This document shows positions 1-12,387 of a stretch of 64,000 nucleotides of DNA, in pieces. This DNA comes from Phyto melanocephala. Taxonomy: Eukaryota; Arthropoda; Insecta; Diptera; Rhinophoridae. The translations under genes were made by a program, and so were the position numbers. A model generated the notes under the pieces. The model did no database searches. It worked only from the letters and a program-made list of their open reading frames with translations, and was not told the origin of the DNA. The DNA lies in NCBI GenBank assembly GCA_941918925.1, contig OW799234.1, positions 113,125,128 to 113,189,127 on the forward strand, read 5' to 3'. How positions within the stretch are numbered: position 1 is the stretch's first letter; each line of letters starts with the position of its first letter.

Positions 1-351
1 AATTTCCGGGCAACACACTTGGCTTTCAGACAAGTAAAAGAAGAATTCTTTTCAATATTTGAAGCGGACCATTTAATTTGTGCAATTGTTTTCTGTCCGC
101 ATCTATCGTGAATCTTTTTCCTTCTTAGTATTTTATTAATTACACTTTGATAATAGCTGTTTTATTGCTCGATGCTTTAAAGTGTCGTTGGAAAATAATT
201 CAATGGCAATAAATAATTGTTTCAGTTTCGCCTTTAAAGAATCATCTCTTTCTCCATCTTCCCGAAAATAATTTGTTTTTTATACAAGCAAAAACCACTT
301 TATAAACAAGTGTTGCAGTACAATTTTACTGATTCTTTAAGAAAATCCTAT
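1..351. other. unassigned AT-rich sequence
   Basis: No open reading frame, RNA gene or recognisable repeat was found. The stretch is AT-rich with short homopolymer runs. Confidence 0.5.
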
Positions 352-471
352 CCGGTTCTGTAGTCCAAGTGGAATAAAATTGTTCGGAGTTGTCATCGCA
401 TTATTCTTATCAACGGAAGAAATGTAAGGGCGATTCCGAACAATTTTATTTCACTCCTAATACAGAACAGG
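352..471. repeat. imperfect foldback (36-bp arms, 48-bp loop)
   Basis: The left arm 352-387 and right arm 436-471 are inverted copies, identical at 30 of 36 positions by hand alignment. The outermost 15 bases on the loop side match perfectly (core CCGAACAATTTTATT in the right arm). The size and symmetry suit a small foldback transposon relic. No target duplication was identified. Confidence 0.6.
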
Positions 472-1369
472 TTATTTTAAGATTTTATTTTATTATTATT
501 TTTTATTTTATTTTTATTTTATTATTTTTTTTTTAGTTGTTCAAAAAATAAAATTATGAAGACCAGGTTTTAGTTAGTTGCTATACAAATTGATAGAAAT
601 ATTAAAAATGGTTTCCTTTTTCAAAGTATTAATATAAATTTTCATATTTAGATTCAAATCGATATGGTTTATCAACCTCAAAATGATTATCTCGCAATAG
701 TGTAGGGTAAAAGGTTATGAGCCTTTGCATATTGAAATACAAATACTGGTGTACAACTTTATTAATATTTTAGTAATTTTTGTTGGTTAAATTTCTTTTA
801 TACCATTAAATGAAGTCATTATAAGATTAAATCATGATAGAAAAGTTAAATTTTGCGGTCATAAATTTTTCTTTCATATCCTGTTTCCAACTCTTATAAT
901 TGCTTAAGTTACAAACTTATAATTTGCACCACGCTCCGTGGTATATTAAATAAATTCCACACGTACAAAACAAACAATATTTACGACATGGTCCCAGCGG
1001 TCATATATTAATATTAATATACACATATACATTAAAGGAACCATATGAAATATTTAAATCTGTTATTAAAAAATTCTCTTAAATTATAGTAGTTGAGTGG
1101 CCATTTTGATTTTGTATTTTAATAACTCAATTATTTAAGTGTAATAAAATTTTCAGATTCTATAGAGAATAAAATTTAAGAATAAAAGTTTTTCAAAGCT
1201 CTTACACCCGTAAATTTATTCACTTCCTGTACACCCTGTAATTTACGTTAATTTCATCAACGCACCATTTGAGCAAAATGTGCCGTTAATGGCCTTAGCA
1301 AACGCTTAGCGGGGGAGGGAATAAAAAAATAATGTATACTTTTTATATGTGTTATTAACAATAAATTAA
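472..1369. other. unassigned AT-rich sequence
   Basis: T-rich low-complexity sequence lies near 481-533 and a 6-bp hairpin (ACCACG-CTC-CGTGGT) near 930. There is no coding signal. Confidence 0.5.
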
Positions 1370-2216
1370 TGCATATGGACATTTCCATTAGTATGTCAAC
1401 CACGACCGTAAAAATAAAAACTCTAGAAAGTTTTTCATTATAAGTTTATTGATAAATAAAAACACTCAAATTTTACCATGCGCAGGTATTAAGAGCTTAT
1501 TAAATTATTTTAGGAACAATAATAAGAGTTTAATCTGAATATCTTTTTGACTTATTTTAAAGAATTGCAATCAACTACTTTTTTTTCGCGACTAAATTGT
1601 AAAAATAAATTGTTATTGTAAATATGCTTTAAAATAAAGGTAACAACAACAAGATCCATAAGAAAAAATAAAATATAGAGTCCAATTAGCGGTATTTTTT
1701 TTTTGTTTCCCTTGGATGTTATTTTAATGTCACGTACGTAGTAAAAAGCATTGTTTGCCTCCGTCATTCGTTTTTGAATAGTCGCAAGAGCACCTAATTT
1801 AGAATTTAACTTTTTTTCTTAACATAATATAAATTTTATTACCTAAGAATACTATTAGAGAAAAATCTGTCACGTACGATATGTTACGAACGATATTAAT
1901 TTGAATTTATTATAAAATAATTTAAAGATTGTTTTTAATTCAGAATGATTGATTTTAAATGAAAAATATTTTTTCATATTTCCATATATACCTCAAAATC
2001 ACTTCTGTTTTATGTCACGTACGATATATTCTTATTTTTCTGGATATTTTAGACAACGATGATTCCAAATATAATAAATTTTTTTTTTAATAAAGTACCC
2101 TTTGAATGGAACATAAAAATCTAATTTTGTTTCAGTTACTCTTACTTTTGCAAAAATTACTCCGCTTTATATGAGTGCAAATGTCACGTACGATGACATG
2201 GAAATGCCCATATGCA
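1370..2216. mobile_element. TIR element with four repeated TGTCACGTACG motifs
   Basis: The ends are inverted. The left end begins TGCATATGGACATTTCCAT and the right end, read on the other strand, begins TGCATATGGGCATTTCCAT. The motif TGTCACGTACG occurs at 1728, 1868, 2013 and 2182, always on the + strand, spaced 140, 145 and 169 bases apart. No transposase was recognised; the 71-codon minus frame at 1552-1767 has no familiar motif. This is a non-autonomous DNA element of unknown superfamily, and no clear target duplication was seen. Confidence 0.6.
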
Positions 2217-3203
2217 AATGTTATTGTGAAAATAAATAAGAGTATGCTACGATATAATAAAGAAAAACCTTAAAATAAAAATGGAATCTAGACATCTTAA
2301 AAAAAAGGCATGCCAATAGCGAATTCCCAACTAAAAAACTTTTCTGATCAATTTAAAAAAAAGTCCAAAAATTTTCTACTTTCTTGGTTCACTTGAATAA
2401 AGGCACTTTAACTAATTTTAAATAAAAAACAGTTTTTTTGTATATTCATTTTGTCATTCCGTTTGTAATACATCGAAATATCCATTTTAGACCCCATAAA
2501 GTATATATTTCTGAGCCAGGAAGCTCCAATTTTGCCAAAATATTTCTTATACACAAGGTTTGTTTGGTAATGAAAATGGGCTAAATCGGAATATTCGGAA
2601 GAGAGTTGTAACTCGTAATGCAAGAGTAGGTCAAAAAATCCGTGTCCTTCCATCATCGAATAAAATGCAATTGTGTCCAAACAATTTATCGTAGAGCCAT
2701 CAAATATCGAATATATATTTCCCGAGTAAAAAAAATATTTTTTGCCAAAATCTATGAATTAGAATCAAAATGTACGAAATCAAAATGTACGAAAATTTTG
2801 ACCGCACAGTGTAATTTTCAGTTTATTCAAAATTCAAAACGTAATAAAACTGACAAAATTGGATATATGATTCTTAAATTTTGCAATCATTGCTTTTTGG
2901 GCAAACACTTTGTACTAACGAAAAACACGCCCACCTCCCATGTAACGATGTATCTCAAATTCATAAAATTTTTCTATGAATAAAGATTTTGGAAGATTAA
3001 AGCACTGTATTGAAATATCAAGTTGTATTTATGAGCAAAAACAACTTCGACACGCCTACTGTAACGCTTACTTTTCACGTTATCTACTATTAGTGAAATT
3101 TAAAAGTTTAGAAAACCGACAAAATTAAAGGTATAATGATAAAATTGGCTGCATATATCTTTCTAGTCCATGTCATTATTATGCCAGAAGATTTAGGTGA
3201 CGC

Positions 3204-3536
3204 GCTATCCGTTCAACGAACTAAGAAGGCATTCACAGATGTTTCCACATTTCATACACACCTGTTTTGCTAAAGTTTTAATATTTTTCACAATTCTCCC
3301 GATTGTAGATGAATTTGAATGATTATGTTGACCAAAAGAATCAAAAAGTGCACGAAATTCATTTTGATTTGAATACCCACTTTGATAATAAACCTGAATA
3401 ACTTTAACGCGTTGTTCGATTGAGTATCTTTCCATAGTTCAAATTGAGTTAGTCTGAAATTGGGATATGTCAAATGAAATGCAGCAAAAAAAATATTCAC
3501 ATTCAACAATGGCCCTTAAAATTTAACCACCCTTTA
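3204..3536 (-). mobile_element. mariner-derived element D1 (right half), nested in A1
   Basis: Only one end survives: 'GGCCCTTAAAATTTAACC' followed by 'ACCCTTTA', the inverted counterpart of the left ends at 25226, 32879 and 62262. The other half was lost in the deletion near 3203. Confidence 0.75.
3205..3435 (-). pseudogene. N-terminal DNA-binding part of a mariner-type transposase
   Basis: A 76-codon frame begins with Met at 3435 and reads MERYSIEQRVKVIQVYYQSG, then a basic stretch with HNHSNSSTIGRIVKN. This is the pattern of the N-terminal helix-turn-helix (DUF4817-like) region of insect mariner transposases, which binds the element's ends. Full proteins of the family are about 340 residues, so the linker beyond residue ~70 and the DD34D catalytic core are absent. 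The frame is uninterrupted, while the same region in the D copy at 62.6 kb carries stops. Expression cannot be judged. A DNA-binding-only product could in principle act as a repressor of related elements, but that is speculation. Confidence 0.7.
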
Positions 3537-3829
3537 CAAAGAAAGTGATACATATTTTAGTAGAAAGAAATTATTTCATAGCGATTAACAAAATAATAAA
3601 TATTATGCTTTAAAAGTACATAAAATTGTTGGTGGCTATAAAAGATTCAGCAGAGCCGAATATAGTGCTCTTACTTGTTTTGTTATAGCAACGGCTTTTT
3701 AAAAATCACTTGCAGGTGCATATTTGCCCAAATGTGGAAATTCTGCCAAACATTCGGCGTATTGGCGACGCTTGAAAATTCTTGATCCAATTGAACCTCG
3801 TAAGTGAGTACATTCTAATCTATGTTCAT

Positions 3830-4015
3830 GAGATGTTCAATTATTGGAAACACCTACGAGTCTAGGTTGATGGCCCTTCTATCACACTATCGCAAGCAAC
3901 AGTAAAGTTTTTCGCCATACCAAGTGAGCCAGCATGTTCGGGTGTTTTCACATTTCCTACAGACCTGGTTTGCTCACCTGAGTGCACGAAATTGATTTTG
4001 GATTGGCACTCAACT
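3830..4015 (-). mobile_element. degraded fragment of family D
   Basis: Stretches such as 'GAGTCTAGGTTGATGG', 'CACACTATCGCAA' and 'TTTTCACATTTCCTACAGAC' match the middle of family D (compare 25455-25560 and 62460-62570). No ends are visible. Confidence 0.5.
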
Positions 4016-4019
4016 AGAA

Positions 4020-4831
4020 ACAAACTTTATAAAATTAATGTCGTATGAGTAATTAAATGTGGGGTTTTAGAATCAAAAGATCATGAAAATACTAAACAAC
4101 AAGAATAAGGAAACAAGTACAAAAACAAACAAAATTTAAACATCTTATGACTAAGATTATTAAGGAATGAATCTATAATTGAATATTTAAACAATATGAA
4201 CGAGCAAATTTTTAAATTTAAAAACTTAGAAAAGGTTCGTATTTCTGTATTGTTCTTATATAACATGTCTTATACTAACAAAAGCAACACTAAGTTGGTA
4301 AGGAAACACCAATTCAAAATAGATTTGATATACATTTGTATTTTAAAACGGAAAAGAAAAGGCTTTAATTATAAATATAAAAGGGCTGGTCTTAAAAAAA
4401 TTAATTATAAAGAGTCCTTTATAAGTAGCTTTATTACATCTCATATTAGCATTAATATCGACTCTAATTTATTTATTACATTTCAAAGTTTTATTTACTA
4501 TTGGTTTTTATACTTTTTACAACTATTAGCTTATTAGAATTCTATATGTGTTATGAAGTGAAACATTATTATTACGTGCAAAATTAGAACGTTTCTTGGC
4601 TTCTACACAGTTAATCAAAAAACAAACATGTATTCTCTAATATATTCTAATATTTTGATAAAGGTGTGCGTTTAAATACAATAACATAATTATGTGTTTA
4701 TAAATAAGCCGTGTTTTTCATTCTTTTTGCGTTTGGTGGGTGTTAGCTAGACGTCTGCATAAATACATTAATTTGATGTAAAATAAACAACAATACTTCA
4801 TACATATGTATGTTACTCATTCAAATATTCA
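4020..4831. other. unassigned AT-rich sequence
   Basis: The 113-codon + frame at 4196-4537 is AT-rich, dominated by Lys, Ile, Phe and Tyr, and has no motif. I do not consider it a gene. Confidence 0.5.
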
Positions 4832-5788
4832 CATGTAAGGGCACTATATTCAGCTGTGCCGAATTTTTTATACCCACCACTAATTTGATGTACTTTTATA
4901 ACACAGCATTAATTATTTTGTTATTAACAGTAATCGCTATGGATAATCTTAATTAATCTTACTTAAATATGTATCAATTTCATTGTACAAGTTCGATATG
5001 CTATTAGAATATTATGGGAAATTTAGTCTTTCTATGAAACTGGGCGTTAAGGTATACGTGTCAAAATAGTTTCAACTTAGATATTTCAATATAGTTTTTT
5101 ATTCTTCTTCCAAAAACTTTGTTCATAGAAAAATTATATGAATTTGAGATAAAGCGTTGTATTGGTGGTTGGCGTAAAAGTGGGCGTGTCATATTTTTTT
5201 AACGTTGGTACAAAGACTTTGATCAAAAAGCAAAAATGCAAAATTTCAGAATCATACATCAGTTTTATTACGTTTTAAATTTTGGATATACTGAAAACTA
5301 CACTGCATGGTACAAATTTTTGTACGTTTTGATCTATAACTTCTTTCCTAATGCATAGATTTAAACAATTTTCAAAGAAAAATATTTTTATACTCAGGAG
5401 ATATATATTTGACATTTCATGACTCTACGTAAATGCGTTTGGACACAATTCCATTTTATTCGATGTTGGAAGGACATGGTATGTTTGGCCTACTTTTGCA
5501 TTTCGAGCTATAACTCTCTTTCGTATATTCCGATTTAGTGTATCTTCAATACCAAACAACCTTGTTCATAAGAAATATTCTTGCAATATTTGATCAGCCT
5601 AACTTTTTCTGTTCGAGCTTTATCGTGCTTTCAACAGACGGACGGACTTGGCTAAGTTGTCCTAAAATGATACCAGAACTCAGAAAATACATACTTTATT
5701 GGGTCTAAAATGAATATTACAATGTGTTACAAATAGAATGACAAAATGAATATACCTACACCATTTTTTTTTGTGGCGGGTATAAAAA
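4832..5788 (-). mobile_element. DINE-1-like family A copy A2, without nested D (empty site)
   Basis: Read on the minus strand it begins at 5788 with TTTTTATACCCGCCACAAAA and ends near 4832 with 'GCTGAATATAGTGCCCTTAC'. The CCATAAAGTATGTATTTTC-like block and the 'GTCCGTCCGTCTGTTGAAAG' remnant are present. Near 4986 it reads, on the minus strand, 'AGCATATCGAACTTGTACA'. That is the uninterrupted version of the site which in the 25.2- and 32.9-kb copies is split at TA by a D element. Confidence 0.8.
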
Positions 5789-6340
5789 GCCAATGAGAAA
5801 GAAGCACAAAAGCGAGTTAAATGTATGTAATTCTTAATAATACAAAAACAATACACTTATTTCTCATGTTTCTATTTAATGTGTATAAAATTCATTGATC
5901 ATGCAAAAACATAGCAATATTTGATAACGGTTATACTTATACACACAACAATCAAATATTCTTTGTGTTAATGGATGTTTACCCACAAAATTGAGAAGAA
6001 GCAATTGTGTTTATATTATTTAAAATCAACAAAAACAAAAGTATTTTTTTAATAAGTGATGATTTCAATTAAACAATTTTATATATTGAACAATTTTTAC
6101 GGGATAAGCAAAAAAATCTCTAATATGAAAAATGTAACAAAATGCTTGAAAAGCTTTTCTTAAGCTAAATTTTCATTAAAGAAAAAATATTTGAAAACAA
6201 ATATCCACTTATTTTTTGTTATTTGCAAAGATGTGAAACTAACGTTTTTAAGGATTTGTTTTTTCTGAAACGGAAAAGGTCGTGCGTTGGTTAAAAAATG
6301 GTAATCTTAAGGAAAAGTGTTCTTATTATTTTCTTCGTAT
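5789..6340. other. unassigned AT-rich sequence
   Basis: Nothing recognisable on either strand. Confidence 0.5.
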
Positions 6341-7381
6341 GTTAAATCGTAAGAATAACGTGACTGACTGACTGAATGACCTACTGACTGATTTATCATC
6401 GCACAGCCCAGACGCAAGGAGCTGAATACATGAAATTTGGACATGTGTTCCTCTTTCCATGTACAGCTCCATAAAGAAGGTATTTTTAGAAATTCGTACT
6501 TTAAGGGTGTAAAAAAGGGTAAAATCGGTAATCTTATATCTGCTAAATTAAAAATGATAAAAATTAAATTGAAAATTTTTTGTAATTTGAAAAAAAATAA
6601 GCTGACAGGTGTCTGGCCTTCTAAACACATAAAACTAGGAAAAAAATTAAACTGTATTTATTTATCCGCTCAAAAATATTTCTAATATTTTGGCACTTTT
6701 TTCAAATTCGTATGTATAAGGGGTAAGAATTGTTCCTATTTTTGGTAATTTTTAAAAAAACTTTTCTAATATTATTCAATGGGACAAAATTAGATAATTA
6801 TTATTGACTAATAGAATATGGACAATTAAAAAGTTGAAATTTTTGGAAACATTTGGGGGACAAAAAATGTACTAAAAAGGAAAAAACACCGGAAAATATG
6901 TAAAATTCCTAATTACAGGGGACATTTTCAAACAACTTGTAATAGGGATTTCACCAGACATACAATATAATGTAATTTAGTATAAATTTAAATACATTCA
7001 TAACAGGGTAGAAAGGAAAAAATTTGGGAAAACAGTTTGGTACTTTTATGTTCTATAATTACTATCAAAAAAAAAAGAAAAAAAAATAGATTCACTTACT
7101 TTCAATCATGTCGACAAAAATATTTGTTTTGTTGCATAAATATTTAAGCATTTTAAATTTGGAATTTATACATTGATATGGAGAACCCAAAAAATGTACT
7201 TTTCTTTTTTTTTGTTGGGTACCTTTTATATTTTCTACGTTGACGAAGCTAGAATTTCGATATTCGTGACTATTTATACGAGGTAAAACTGAAAATGTTA
7301 TGGGCTGCCAAAAAGGTAATTTTTTGAATTTTTAGTGTACTCTGTGTATGTTAAGCGTTTATTAAGATAGAATTTTGATAT
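6340..7381 (+). repeat. family F repeat, copy 1
   Basis: It opens with (GACT)n and 'ATTTATCATCGCACAG', then contains loosely repeated ~100-bp blocks around '..TGTACTTTT..' and '..AATAGAATATGGAC..'. The block order matches 44.2-45.1 kb closely: GACTGACTGA/TCATCGCACAG, TTGGACAT, AATAGAATATGGAC, GAAGCTAGA. Short frames in it (82 and 107 codons) are not conserved between the copies, so it does not appear coding. Superfamily unknown. Confidence 0.6.
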
Positions 7382-7501
7382 AAGATGCTATTGGTTCAAA
7401 TTGAGAATAAAAATAATAAGGGCAAAACAAATGGTGCCTTTTCGCATTTTTATTGTACATTTTGCCCTTTCGCATTTGTTTTGTACTTTTGGTATTATTA
7501 C

Positions 7502-8019
7502 AGCGGAACTTACTCTTTGATGCAAACTACCCTTGCAAGTCGTGCAGACGGTGCAAGTCTAGCAAACAATTTAACTTGTGCACGACTACAAAAACAAATT
7601 CTATTAAATTGCAATTTGCATCACTTGAGCAAATATGCATAATTAAAAATCAGTGCAAAGTAATGTCACACAAACTTGCACAACAGATACACAATATTTT
7701 TAATCTGAGAATTTAAAATCTCCACACATTCAATTTCATACATGGCATTTTTTACCAAAAAAATTGTGATATTATATTTTTCCGTTGATTTAGGCATTGT
7801 AATTTATTTAAAATTAATTAATTTTCTTTTCGGAAAATATTAAAACACAGAATCTTACTTATTAATTTAAAAAAAGATTTGTTGTTTGCTAAATACCTAA
7901 AAAATCAGCTCGTTGCCATAAGTTTGCAACACAAATGAAAAATGCACTCACGCTTGGTAGCAAAAAATCAGTGCATATTTGCACTAATTGCAAAAATGCT
8001 ACCAAGAGTGAATTCCGCT
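7502..8019. mobile_element. 518-bp TIR element with 3-bp TAC duplication
   Basis: The ends are AGCGGAACTTACTCTT (left) and, inverted, AGCGGAATTCACTCTTGGTA (right). Both are flanked by TAC (7499-7501 and 8020-8022). The right end contains a second inverted pair, CTTGGTAGCA ... TGCTACCAAG, around TGCA-rich sequence, and the left end has AGTCGTGCA ... TGCACGACT. No coding capacity was recognised. It is a MITE-like derivative of an unidentified DNA transposon. Confidence 0.65.
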
Positions 8020-9544
8020 TACGTTTTTAAACTTAGATTCATAGATTATAGTGAAGGACAATAAGTTTTTTTTTATTATTTTTATAGTAATTTTTGCATA
8101 TTGTGAATTTAAAATATATTTTCGATGTAATTTTTTCTAAATAAAATGAAGCAGAGAGACAAATTTTAATAATTTTAACAAGAAAACGTTTAGGAATTAA
8201 AAAAAAGAACTTGAGTATTCAGTAAATAGTAAGAACTGCGATATCGAAGTAGCGGGTTATTTGCTAGTGAAATATGTATGTAGCTTTAACTTAAATTTGT
8301 TTATCTTTATAAAGAAAAAAAAATCGAAAAATCGAATAAGAATTAAATAAGAGTAAATCTTTATTATAAGAAAATATATAAAGAATATTATAATTTACAA
8401 TGTGCTAGGACTAGTGCTAACACCACTCGATTTAACACTGCAATGTCCTAGGGCTGGACCTTATAATCTAGCTTGGCATAACATAGAGTAGTATTCAAAC
8501 TACTCTTTGTCACTTATCGATGGAGTATCTAAATGAATTATGCAGTCTTTGGCAATTCTAATACAATCGTTAAAACTTGTCGCTTAACTAAAACTTTTTT
8601 TTGGAAAATAACATGATACATTATTGCATTATATAGGATCATGGCGTAACTAGTCCATTCCAATTGGAATGGATGACGTAGTCTAATATAACCTGCAGGG
8701 ATATAACTTTTTTTCATGTGGTAAATCAGTACAAATATCGTAACAAACTTTTGATATGAATACCTTAAACTCATTTAGATGATCTCTATTTGTTAAAAAA
8801 AATATTATAAATTATTAATTTATAGAGAGGCATAAGTTAAATATTTGTTATAGGAATAATTTCTGTGTGTAAAGGAAATAGCTGCTCGAGTCAAATTATA
8901 ATAAAATTGGGGTGGTAACAGTATTGTTATTTCGCATTGCGATAAGTAGTCTCAATCGGATTTTCAACACTTAAAAAAAAATTTCAGAGAGTTAAAGATA
9001 AGAATTAATTTCTTATATATTTTCAAAGTTTAGCAATATTTGGAAAAAGGTTTATTATAGATCATGACTTAACACAATTTACGAAGATGGATATACATGT
9101 TTTTAATTTCAAATAAATTAAAGGTTACTTTGCCTTAGAAATGATAAATACTGTGAATCATTAATAAGTTTAAAATATAGTAATAAAATAGAAATACTTT
9201 ACTAATTTGTATTATTACATATGGCCAAATTTTAATATTCCCTTCTTTTTTTATTGCAGGTAAAGTCGAAATTTCAAGATTAATAATAAAAATGGTATGT
9301 ATGCAAAGCTGTCAATAACGAGTAGAAATATAATGACGTTCTCTAATTATTGTGGATTTTAAAAATTCAATATGCTGTCAATATACCCTTTGTTCTTAAT
9401 GTTATTACCATATATCTTGAAGTACAATATATACAATCGAATAACACAATATTCAGAATAATTAATATTTTAAAATAAATTTTATAGTAAAGAGATTATG
9501 GGATTTATCTGTATCAAAGTAAAAGATGTTAGATTTGTCAGATT
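8020..9544. other. unassigned sequence with small palindromes
   Basis: It contains a perfect 20-bp palindrome at 8654-8673 (TCCATTCCAATTGGAATGGA) and a 7-bp-stem hairpin at 8486-8505 (GAGTAGT ... ACTACTC). The 78-codon minus frame at 8538-8774 spans the palindrome and has no motif. Otherwise it is AT-rich. Confidence 0.45.
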
Positions 9545-9960
9545 TCTGTTTGATTTCAGTTTATCACAAATAGACTCCTGTTAAAATTGAACCATTTTGT
9601 CGTTACATGCTGGGCAGGTTTTGAATCTCTTACTAAAATTCTTAGTCACGTTGCTTGATTATTTGTGTGAATTTTTAATTTCAATAAACCCCACAAAAAA
9701 TAGTCAAAAGGTGTCAAAGGTCGTCTCCCTTTACGAGAAATAATGCTAATTTCGAATTGTTTTTTTTAAGAAGAACCACTGTTTCTCTTGATGAAACCAC
9801 AGATTTGCTAATTCTAGATCATAAATTTTCCGTTACAAAAAGCATTGTGTCATCTCCTTTTAGCGCCAAATATTTCTAAATAGAAATCGTAATACTTCTT
9901 GCACATGCTAGTGCAAATATTGCGACAATTTGTGGAACACTTAGATAATAAACATTACAG
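9545..9960 (-). pseudogene. mariner-type transposase fragment, catalytic region
   Basis: Read from 9960 down, the minus strand gives 'NLWFHQEKQ', the degraded counterpart of family WFQQDGATCH (second catalytic Asp). Later comes 'RRPLTPFDYFLWGLLK', matching family PRSCDLTPLDYFLWGYVK with the third Asp kept. Stops and frameshifts separate these. No N-terminal domain or terminal repeats were found. Confidence 0.6.
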
Positions 9961-11045
9961 AATTCTTAGAGAGTAGTAGTACAACAGATTTTGTTGTGTG
10001 TATATCAAATTGAAATTGATAAAAAGGTATATAACAATAAAGTAAATAATATATATAAACTCTTAACATGTTTACATTTTAAGTTTGTAAATTGAAGCTG
10101 ACTAGCCCTTCTTATTGAGTTAAGCTTTAAGTTTATTTTTTTTTTAATTTCTTTAGTTTCTTTTTTACATTGATTATGTTTATGATCGTCACTTATAAAG
10201 TAAATGCTAAGCTTATTTCACACCATTCACTAGCACAATTAGTTTAAGTTTTTTTTATACAAAAATAAATTTATGATTAAACAAGCAATTATTTATTTTC
10301 ACAAATTATCTAAATTATTACTATCTCCAAGTGGATAACAAATAGATAGTCTTTAGCCTTAATAAGAACTCATTGGTTACATAAAACTTTGTCCTTCCTT
10401 TTTCATGGTATATATGTATGTATGAACTCTAAAGAAGCCAGGACATTAAAAGTACATATAAGTAAAGTGCCTTAGCTTAAATTTACAATAAAAACTATTT
10501 ATGTAAATTTTTTTTAGTTTAGCTTAACATGCAAAAATAAAATTTGACACATATAACTACAGATTAATAAAGTATAATTGATCTTTCAAAGTTTCTTTAT
10601 TTATGGTTAAAGTAAAATATTTTTTTTCTATTTTTGGCTCCAAATTTTCTTAAAATTATTCAATTGTATTTTTTACATATATTTTAGTTTAAATACACTT
10701 AAAATTTAACATGTTAAAAAGCAAAAATTTTCAATATCTAAATTACACACATTTCTATAATAATCATTTGTTAAAAAGGCACTGTTAAGAACATCGGATT
10801 ATACGTCAATGATTCAAAATGTATTTACAACAACTAGTTGAATTTGCACATTCAAAATATTTATGAATATTTAATTGATTTGATAGTGTGATAGAATGAA
10901 AATTAGAAAAATCTACAGTTACTTTAAAAGCAATAATAGTTACAAACATACACACTTAAATATGCTTTACAAATATATATGCCAGAAAATGTTTATATGG
11001 TTTTACACTCTTCACTTGTGGTGTCAAAAGTGCTTTGTCATTTGT
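9961..11045. other. unassigned AT-rich sequence
   Basis: No coding or repeat signal beyond A/T homopolymers. The 61-codon frame at 10896-11081 runs into the family B fragment and is not conserved. Confidence 0.45.
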
Positions 11046-11268
11046 GATTTGTACAATATTTATTTTCGACCCCATCGTTGATAGAAATAGACTGATATTA
11101 ATCTTTGTAAAATATTCGGGAATAAATCGCTATTAAATTCCACTGCAACCGCCTCATAAGTATTTAAAAACTTAAAAATCTATGACGGCTTCTTAACTAA
11201 GCTACGATGTTGTCATTATATCTAGGTAGATGATGGTGAAGGATATTATCGGATCCGTTACTTGTTAA
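11046..11268 (+). mobile_element. DINE-1-like family B fragment (internally deleted)
   Basis: It matches two separated parts of the copy at 52.6-53.5 kb: 'GGAATAAATCGCTATTAAAT' with a following 'CCTCATAAGTATTTA', and the 3' part 'TAAGCTACGATGTTGTCATT', 'GATGGTGAAGGATATTATC', 'GTTACTTGTT'. The middle is missing. Confidence 0.65.
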
Positions 11269-12387
11269 GAGATATTTTTTTCAACTACTTAAATATTCAT
11301 AAGTATAAACAAATTATTCGACACATTTTAAGAATGTTTTTAGAATTAACATCGATTGGATTAACTTTTTTAATTTTAAGTTTTAATTTATCGTGACGGC
11401 TCTCATAAAAGGTTAGTTATTTTTGAAGTTTATTTATATATTCGATTTAATTAACATTTAATTTGTGCATTAAATTTATTCCCCAGTCTAATCTAAGTTT
11501 GTGGCATGTATCTTGATCATTTTGGAATTTTCTCAATTTCAAATTGAAATTCTCAATTTCAATTGGAATTTTCTCAATTTTAATGAAAAATGGTGTAGAG
11601 TTTTAAAAAGATAACAAGCACAAATTTGTTGAAGCAATTGTATGCTTTTGTACGTATATCTAACTGATGTTGTTATATATGTATGTCAGATTAAATGAAT
11701 ATTTGTTAGAATTAAAGTATTTAGTACAATCGATAAATCAAAAACGATAATTTGACGTTTGTACATGTATGTGTAAGTAAATATGTATATATTTTTGACA
11801 TAAATCAATAAATCAAATACAATTTTCATGTAGAAAACAAAAACAAACAAACAAATAATTAAATTAACATGATATATGGACAAGTGGAAAAATAAATATA
11901 ATGACCTGTAGCACACATTTGTCAGTTAATATTTTTTTATAGGTCTTCGATTGTGTTAAATATAATAATTAAAATTAATGTTCAACTTCATGGTTAAAAG
12001 ATAGAAGGTATTTTTATTATATTTTTTTTTTCTTGACGCTAACCATCTGACAACCATCTGAAATGTTTGCTAAAATCGAGTAACCATACTTCAATAATAA
12101 TATAATTAATTTCCCAGCAAATATTTATTTTGAACCGGCAAGCAGAAAAAAAAATCATGCCTTATAAGAGCGCATTCGAGGGTGCTATAAATGGAAGTCG
12201 AAAATATATTTTATTTATTACTGCAATTTCTCTCGCCAACGAGGATGCAGGAGTGTAAGCGGATGATTAACTTTCTATACTGTAGTTCTTAAACAAAATG
12301 ATTGAAGACTGTTACGAAAGAGCCCTCCCAATTGGGACATCTCATATAAAAATCATGTCTTTCTGAGGCAGGTTGGTAGAGGAGAGT
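11269..12387. other. unassigned AT-rich sequence
   Basis: A small direct/inverted cluster of CTCAATTTC/GAAATT motifs lies near 11530-11580. No gene or element was recognised. Confidence 0.45.

Larger units (their letters stand above)
2440..3681 (+). mobile_element. DINE-1-like repeat, family A copy A1 (5'-truncated, carries nested D1)
   Basis: It starts inside the family consensus at 'TATATTCATTTTGTCATTCC', so the TATACCCGCCACC start is missing, and the CCATAAAGTATATAT block follows. It ends with 'ATTCAGCAGAGCCGAAT', a short hairpin, and then '..GCTCTTACTTGTTTT'. A deletion has joined family A sequence near 3203 to the middle of the nested mariner derivative D. Compared with copies at 23.9 and 30.9 kb, several hundred bases are missing. 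Confidence 0.8.

Noticed and set aside
1728..2192. Four TGTCACGTACG motifs as a CRISPR-like array
   Set aside because: The repeats are only 11 bp, spacers are 130-160 bp and unequal, and the context is a eukaryotic TIR element.
2408..2983. Frames of 90 and 113 codons at the start of copy A1
   Set aside because: They lie within a DINE-like repeat and are not open in the other copies.
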